Of a DNA stretch of 9,678 bases, positions 5,818 through 9,678 are shown piece by piece. The notes beneath the pieces were generated by a model. The model was not told where the DNA came from, searched no databases, and worked only from the letters and a program-made list of their open reading frames with translations. The number at the start of each line of letters is the position of its first letter. Position 1 is the first letter of the stretch. The stretch comes from Methanoculleus sp. UBA77 (GTDB lineage Archaea; Halobacteriota; Methanomicrobia; Methanomicrobiales; Methanoculleaceae), in the NCBI GenBank assembly GCA_002499455.1, contig DALN01000032.1, positions 11,205-20,882 of the forward strand, written 5' to 3'. The translations under genes were made by a program, and so were the position numbers.

Positions 5818-5842
5818 GTGCTCTCGTAGTACCTTGTAACAT

Positions 5843-6250
5843 ATGGCAAAGAAAGGAATGTTACTGGTCGGTCACGGGAGCAAACTCCCCTACAACAAGG
5901 AACTGATCGAGACCACCGCGGCGCTCATCGCCGCAAAGTCCGACGAATACATCGTCCGGCCCGGATTCATGAGCCTCAACACCCCGACGGTGGAGGAGCA
6001 GCTCGCTGCGTTCCGGGGCGAGGATATCGATATGCTCGTCGTCGTCCCGCTCTTCCTTGCCCGCGGCGTCCACATCGAGCAGGACATCCCCGAGATCATC
6101 GGCCTCCCGGCCGGCGCCCGGAAGGGTGAGTTCCGGCTGAACGGGAAGACCGTGCCGCTCGTCTACGCAAACCCGATCGGCAGCGACCCGCTCCTTGCCG
6201 AACTGATGCTCAAGAACGCTTCCGACGCGGTCGCCGAGCTGAAGCCCTGA
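5843..6250 (+). CDS. cfbA: Sirohydrochlorin nickelochelatase CfbA (small CbiX type)
   Basis: A 135-residue short chelatase of the CbiX-S family, half the length of bacterial CbiX/CbiK because it works as a homodimer. In methanogens CfbA inserts Ni(II) into sirohydrochlorin, the first dedicated step of coenzyme F430 synthesis; it can also insert Co(II) for cobamides. The N-terminus has LLVGHGSK with His11, and VPLFLARGVHIEQDIP carries His77, the two metal-handling histidines of the family. VRPGFMSLNTPTVEEQL is also typical. ATG 5843 follows a short AT-rich promoter and has no Shine-Dalgarno, suggesting a nearly leaderless message. It is first in the F430 operon, 5 bases ahead of cfbE. Position with cfbE, cfbD and cfbB makes the nickel role the likely one here. 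Confidence 0.96.
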   Translation: MAKKGMLLVGHGSKLPYNKELIETTAALIAAKSDEYIVRPGFMSLNTPTVEEQLAAFRGEDIDMLVVVPLFLARGVHIEQDIPEIIGLPAGARKGEFRLNGKTVPLVYANPIGSDPLLAELMLKNASDAVAELKP

Positions 6251-6255
6251 AGAGC

Positions 6256-7410
6256 ATGCGCATCCTGGTGCTGGACACCATCCACGGCGGGGCGGAGCTC
6301 GCCGCGGCACTCCGGGATGCCGGCCACGAGGCAGACGAGGTGGACGTCTACCGCGGGAAGACCGGCATCCCCCTCGAGGAGGCACTCGTCCGCACCTACG
6401 ATCTCGTCACCGCGCCGGTCCACCTCGACCCGGACCACCCGCTTCTTGCGGAGCACGGGCCCACGGTCTCCCACCACGAGATGGTGCGGCGGGTCCTCGG
6501 CGACCGGCTGCCGCATCCCTTCATCGAGATCACCGGGGCCCGGGGGAAGACCACCACCGCCCACGCCCTCGCCTCGCTCCTGACGGGACCGGGGATCCTG
6601 CACACATCGACCGGGACATACCGCTACCCGGGGCGGGAGCGGCTCTGGAGGCGGAGCATCACGCCCGCCTCGCTGATCCCGGCGGTCCGCGAAGCCGAAC
6701 GGATCGGCGGCTGGCTCATCGCCGAGGAGTCGCTCGGCGTCTCCGGCGCCGGGGACGTGGCGGTCCTGACGTCTCCCGACGACTACCCGGTCGCGGCGGG
6801 GAAGAAGAGCGCGATCGCCGAGAAGTGCCGGCTGCTCGCCCGGGCACCGCGGTTCGTCCTCCCGCCGGGGATTGAGATGCCGGGAGGGGTCAGGGCCGAT
6901 TCGATCGTCTCGTTTGCGGGAGAGGTCTGCCGGTACTCGGGCTCCGGGGTTGCCGGCACCTTCGCAAACCCGCTCGCCACCCTTGCAGGCTACCGGACGC
7001 CGCTCGCCCTCGCGGCGGCGACCGCCTGCGTCCTCGGGATCGATCCTGCCCCGCTCGCGGGGTTCGCCGCCCTGCCCGGCCGGATGGCGGCACGGTGGGA
7101 GGGCGACCTCCTGATCCTCGATAACGCGAACAGCGGGACGAACATGGCGACCACCGTTGAGGCCGCCCGCTACGCGCGGGAACTCTCCGGCGGCGCCCCC
7201 CTGACGCTCGTCATCGGCGAGGAGGCCCGGGCGGTCTGCGAGGGGTTCTCGAAGGAGGATATCCGGCGGACAATTGAGGCCGTCAACCCGGCGGCGACCG
7301 TCTACGTCGGGGAGGGGCATACTGCGGCGACCATCGCCGCGGGGCTCGCCGTCGCCCGGAGCATCGCCCCGGCGGGAGCGATCGTCCTCGCAGTCAAGAC
7401 GTGGAGATAA
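6256..7410 (+). CDS. cfbE: Coenzyme F430 synthase CfbE (Mur-ligase-like)
   Basis: A 384-residue protein of the Mur ligase superfamily. CfbE uses ATP to activate the propionate of 15,17(3)-seco-F430-17(3)-acid and close the six-membered carbocyclic ring, giving F430. The N-terminus MRILVLDTIHGG is a characteristic opening of the family. The ATP P-loop is ITGARGKTTT (92-101). AEESLGVSGAGDVAVLTSPDDY lies in the central domain, and LLILDNANSGTN falls near the junction with the C-terminal domain. Length fits a compact Mur-like enzyme. ATG 6256 follows the cfbA stop by 5 bases with only a weak purine stretch, so translation is probably coupled to cfbA. It is immediately followed by cfbD. No missing catalytic motif is seen. 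Confidence 0.95.
   Translation: MRILVLDTIHGGAELAAALRDAGHEADEVDVYRGKTGIPLEEALVRTYDLVTAPVHLDPDHPLLAEHGPTVSHHEMVRRVLGDRLPHPFIEITGARGKTTTAHALASLLTGPGILHTSTGTYRYPGRERLWRRSITPASLIPAVREAERIGGWLIAEESLGVSGAGDVAVLTSPDDYPVAAGKKSAIAEKCRLLARAPRFVLPPGIEMPGGVRADSIVSFAGEVCRYSGSGVAGTFANPLATLAGYRTPLALAAATACVLGIDPAPLAGFAALPGRMAARWEGDLLILDNANSGTNMATTVEAARYARELSGGAPLTLVIGEEARAVCEGFSKEDIRRTIEAVNPAATVYVGEGHTAATIAAGLAVARSIAPAGAIVLAVKTWR
7403..7406 (+). promoter_or_regulatory. Shine-Dalgarno deciding the cfbD start
   Basis: GGAG lies 6 bases before ATG 7413. It sits inside the last codons of cfbE and downstream of an in-frame GTG at 7401, so it supports the ATG rather than the GTG. Confidence 0.7.
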
Positions 7411-7412
7411 TC

Positions 7413-8477
7413 ATGGACTACATTCAACCAAGACCGAGTTCAATCGTCGCGGCGCTCTATACCGCCCGCGACCTGGGGGTGGACGTGGCGATCCTCCACG
7501 GCCCGTCGGGCTGCTCGTTCAAGCACGCCCGCCTCCTCGAGGAGGACGGCATGCGGGTGCTGACGACGTCGCTCGCCGACAACGAGTTCATCTTCGGCGG
7601 GCACGACCCCCTGATGCGGGTCCTCCGCTACGCGGAGGAGACCTTCTCGCCCCGGCGGATAGCGGTCGTCGGGACGTGTGTCTCGATGATCATCGGCGAG
7701 GACCTCCAGTCGGCGATCCACGACGCGGGGATAGCGACGCCCGCGATCGCGGTCGACATCCACGCCGGGTTCCGCGAGAACATCGACGGTGTGCTCGCAA
7801 CACTCGAGCCCGCCGCGGCCGCGGGCTGGATCAGCCCCGACGAACTGGAACGGCAGCGCTACCTCCTCAAACAGGCAAACGAGGTGGAGCGGCTGAGAGG
7901 GGCGGCATCCCGGACCTACATCGAGCCCTCCCGCGGCGACCTCAAGCACGTCGCGGCAGAGCGGCTCGTGGAACTCGCCGATGCCGGCGCCACGGGCGTC
8001 GCGATAATGAACGCGAAGAAGGAGACCGCCTATATGTTCGCCGACGAGCTCATCGCCCTCCACGACATCTGCCCGGACGCCGCGATCACCTACATCGCGA
8101 ACCTCGAAGACCGCGGCCTCCCGAAGGTGCGGGACGACGCCGAGCGGATCCTCACCGGGATGCAGGGGCGCGGGGTCGACCCCGTCCTCGTCGGGGCGCT
8201 CGACGAGTACGGGGCAAACGGGACCGCGCTCGGCGAGCGGATCCGGGAGATCGCCCCCGACTTCGCCCTGATGGTCGGGGTGCCGCACGCCGTCCCGCCG
8301 GAGTATACGGAAGGCATCGAGGTCTTCTCGATCACGAACGGCCCCCGGCAGGTGGAGCCCCTGCGGGAGATGGGGCACCGGCACGTCATGGTCGAGATCG
8401 ACCTGCACCCGAAAACCCTCGGCGTCCGCGAGATCGTCGCAAGCGAGTTCGGGGAAGTCCTCCGGAGCATGCGATGA
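7413..8477 (+). CDS. cfbD: Ni-sirohydrochlorin a,c-diamide reductive cyclase, catalytic subunit CfbD
   Basis: A 354-residue homologue of the nitrogenase NifD/NifK fold. CfbD with its NifH-like reductase CfbC performs the ATP-driven six-electron reduction and lactam-ring closure of Ni-sirohydrochlorin a,c-diamide. Visible are the opening YIQPRPSSIVAALYTARD, HGPSGCSFKHARLL with Cys34 and VVGTCVSMIIGEDL with Cys89. These cysteines are the expected Fe-S cluster ligands at the dimer interface. The protein is shorter than nitrogenase subunits, as usual for CfbD. I chose ATG 7413 because of GGAG 6 bases upstream and the family N-terminus; the in-frame GTG 7401 would overlap cfbE. The stop overlaps the cfbB start as ATGA. 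CfbC is not in this window and must be encoded downstream or elsewhere. Confidence 0.95.
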   Translation: MDYIQPRPSSIVAALYTARDLGVDVAILHGPSGCSFKHARLLEEDGMRVLTTSLADNEFIFGGHDPLMRVLRYAEETFSPRRIAVVGTCVSMIIGEDLQSAIHDAGIATPAIAVDIHAGFRENIDGVLATLEPAAAAGWISPDELERQRYLLKQANEVERLRGAASRTYIEPSRGDLKHVAAERLVELADAGATGVAIMNAKKETAYMFADELIALHDICPDAAITYIANLEDRGLPKVRDDAERILTGMQGRGVDPVLVGALDEYGANGTALGERIREIAPDFALMVGVPHAVPPEYTEGIEVFSITNGPRQVEPLREMGHRHVMVEIDLHPKTLGVREIVASEFGEVLRSMR

Positions 8478-9678
8478 AGTCCTTCCTCGTCGCCGGCGAC
8501 CGCTCCGGGAGCGGGAAGACGAGCATCACGCTCGCGCTCTCGGCCCTCCTCTCGGCATCCCGGACCGTCCAGACCTTCAAGGTCGGGATGGACTACATCG
8601 ACCCCTCCTACCTTGCCGGGGTGACGGGCCGGCCGTGCCGGAACCTGGACGGCTACGTGATGAGCCCGGCCGAGGTCCGGGGGGTCTATGCCCACGGCTG
8701 CCAGGGCGCGGACGTCGCCGTCGTCGAGGGGGTACGGGGGCTCTTTGAGGGCGCGGAGGCCCTCACGGATCTCGGGAGCACGGCCGCGATCGCAAAACAG
8801 CTCGACCTGCCGGTGGTTCTCGTCATCAACGCCCGGAGCATCACCCGGAGCGCGGCGGCGATCGTGAAGGGCTTTATGGCCTTCGACCCGGACGTCGATA
8901 TCCGCGGGGTGATCCTGAACAACGTCACCGGGACCCGCCACCAGGAGAAGGCGGTCCGGGCGATCGAGCACTACTGCGGGATCCCCGTCGTCGGCGCCAT
9001 TCCCCGGACGGCGGAGATGGAACTTGCGATGCGCCACCTGGGCCTCGTCCCCTACCGGGAGGGGCAGGGGCACGGGGAGTTCCTCGAACGGATCGAGGTC
9101 GTGAAGCGGATGATCGGGGAGCACGTCGACCTGGAGGCGCTGCTCTCACTCGCAAAAGAGGCCGAGCCGCCGGCGGAGGAGGATACCATATATGCGGCGG
9201 TCGAGCCGGACGTCCGGATCGGCGTCGCGCTCGACGAGGCCTTCAACTTCTACTACGCCGACCTCTTCGACGTCCTCGCGTCCTGCGGCGCGAAGGTCGT
9301 CCCGTTCTCCCCGATCCACGACCGGCTCCCGGAGGCCGACGGCTACATCCTCGGCGGCGGCTACCCGGAGCTCTTCGGGCCGGAACTGGAGGCGAACACC
9401 GCGATGCGGGAGGGGCTCTTTGAGGCCTCGCGGAACGGCACGCCCGTCTACGCGGAGTGCGGGGGGCTGATCTACCTCACGGAGCGGATGGTGCTTGCCC
9501 GGGGGTTCATGGACGCGGAGGAGGAGCGGTCCTACGACCTCGCCGGGGTCTTTGCGGGGGAGACGAGGATGCCGTCCCGCCGGATGCTCGGCTACGTCGT
9601 CGGGACGAGCGCGGCGGAAAGTCCCGTCGGCGAGGCGGCGTTCAGGGGGCACGAGTTCCACTACAGCAGCGTCGACCT
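8474..9678 (+). CDS. cfbB: Ni-sirohydrochlorin a,c-diamide synthase CfbB (CbiA-like), 3' end outside window
   Basis: The frame stays open from ATG 8474 to the window end, giving 401 residues with no stop. CfbB is a glutamine-dependent amidotransferase that converts the a- and c-acetates of Ni-sirohydrochlorin to amides using ATP. The N-terminal synthetase domain has the P-loop GDRSGSGKTS (8-17), FKVGMDYIDPSYL and VVEGVRGLFEG. The C-terminal class I glutaminase-like domain has GYILGGGYPELF, AECGGLIYL with nucleophile Cys329, and GHEFHYS with His393 and His396. This order is that of CbiA/CobB. GGAG lies 6 bases before the ATG, which overlaps the cfbD stop by 4 bases. About 450-460 residues are usual, so some 50-60 are missing beyond the edge. 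cfbA and cfbD upstream favour the nickel rather than the cobalt pathway. Confidence 0.95.
   Translation, partial: MKSFLVAGDRSGSGKTSITLALSALLSASRTVQTFKVGMDYIDPSYLAGVTGRPCRNLDGYVMSPAEVRGVYAHGCQGADVAVVEGVRGLFEGAEALTDLGSTAAIAKQLDLPVVLVINARSITRSAAAIVKGFMAFDPDVDIRGVILNNVTGTRHQEKAVRAIEHYCGIPVVGAIPRTAEMELAMRHLGLVPYREGQGHGEFLERIEVVKRMIGEHVDLEALLSLAKEAEPPAEEDTIYAAVEPDVRIGVALDEAFNFYYADLFDVLASCGAKVVPFSPIHDRLPEADGYILGGGYPELFGPELEANTAMREGLFEASRNGTPVYAECGGLIYLTERMVLARGFMDAEEERSYDLAGVFAGETRMPSRRMLGYVVGTSAAESPVGEAAFRGHEFHYSSVD

Noticed and set aside
5821..5842. Possible NikR-like operator in gtaccttgtaac before cfbA
   Set aside because: The two halves are not a convincing inverted repeat, so a nickel-regulator site is not supported by sequence alone.
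6163..7320. 385-residue minus-strand open frame over cfbE
   Set aside because: Fully antisense to a motif-complete cfbE; composition of a GC shadow and no ribosome site or promoter noted.
7440..9124. Two long minus-strand frames over cfbD and cfbB
   Set aside because: Antisense to genes with clear catalytic motifs; repetitive Arg/Asp/Val/Gly composition, no domain recognised.
1..9678. CRISPR array, tRNA, rRNA or insertion sequence
   Set aside because: No regularly spaced direct repeats, no cloverleaf or rRNA-like stretch, and no transposase frame were seen; nearly all bases are explained by the listed genes and gaps.

Overview
The window looks like chromosome from a high-GC methanogenic archaeon, most likely order Methanomicrobiales and perhaps close to Methanoculleus. 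The evidence is four genes for coenzyme F430, a methanogenesis marker protein 9, AT-rich archaeal TATA boxes with short leaders, and strong GC bias that creates long antisense shadow frames. The genus is a guess from overall character, not from a search.

Layout, left to right. (1) 1-483, plus strand: the C-terminal part of a UvsE-type UV damage endonuclease. (2) 513-590: a long imperfect inverted repeat built from CGCGAAG-like heptamers, lying between two convergent genes. (3) 651-2649, minus strand: four tandem single-domain fasciclin (FAS1) genes of near-identical length. They align without gaps, lack signal peptides, and each has its own TATA box. (4) 2782-5792, minus strand: four overlapping genes that look like one operon. 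In transcription order these are a small PD-(D/E)XK nuclease-like protein, methanogenesis marker protein 9 (Dus-like TIM barrel plus a duplicated Cys-rich domain), a CitG-like triphosphoribosyl-dephospho-CoA synthase homologue, and a DUF447 flavoprotein-like protein. (5) 5793-5842: a compact divergent promoter region with one shared AT-rich element. (6) 5843-9678, plus strand: the F430 operon cfbA-cfbE-cfbD-cfbB, with cfbB running off the window end.

How the genes work together. CfbA inserts Ni into sirohydrochlorin. CfbB amidates it to the a,c-diamide. CfbD, with the partner reductase CfbC (not in this window), reduces and cyclises the ring. CfbE closes the last carbocyclic ring to give F430, the cofactor of methyl-coenzyme M reductase. 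Mmp9, CitG-like and DUF447 have no proven role here. Their single transcription unit, back to back with F430 genes, makes a role in methanogenic cofactor biology plausible. The most unusual items are the FAS1 array with a cysteine motif that changes along it, the nuclease coupled to Mmp9, the internal duplication in the Mmp9 cysteine domain, and the CitG/DUF447 pair.
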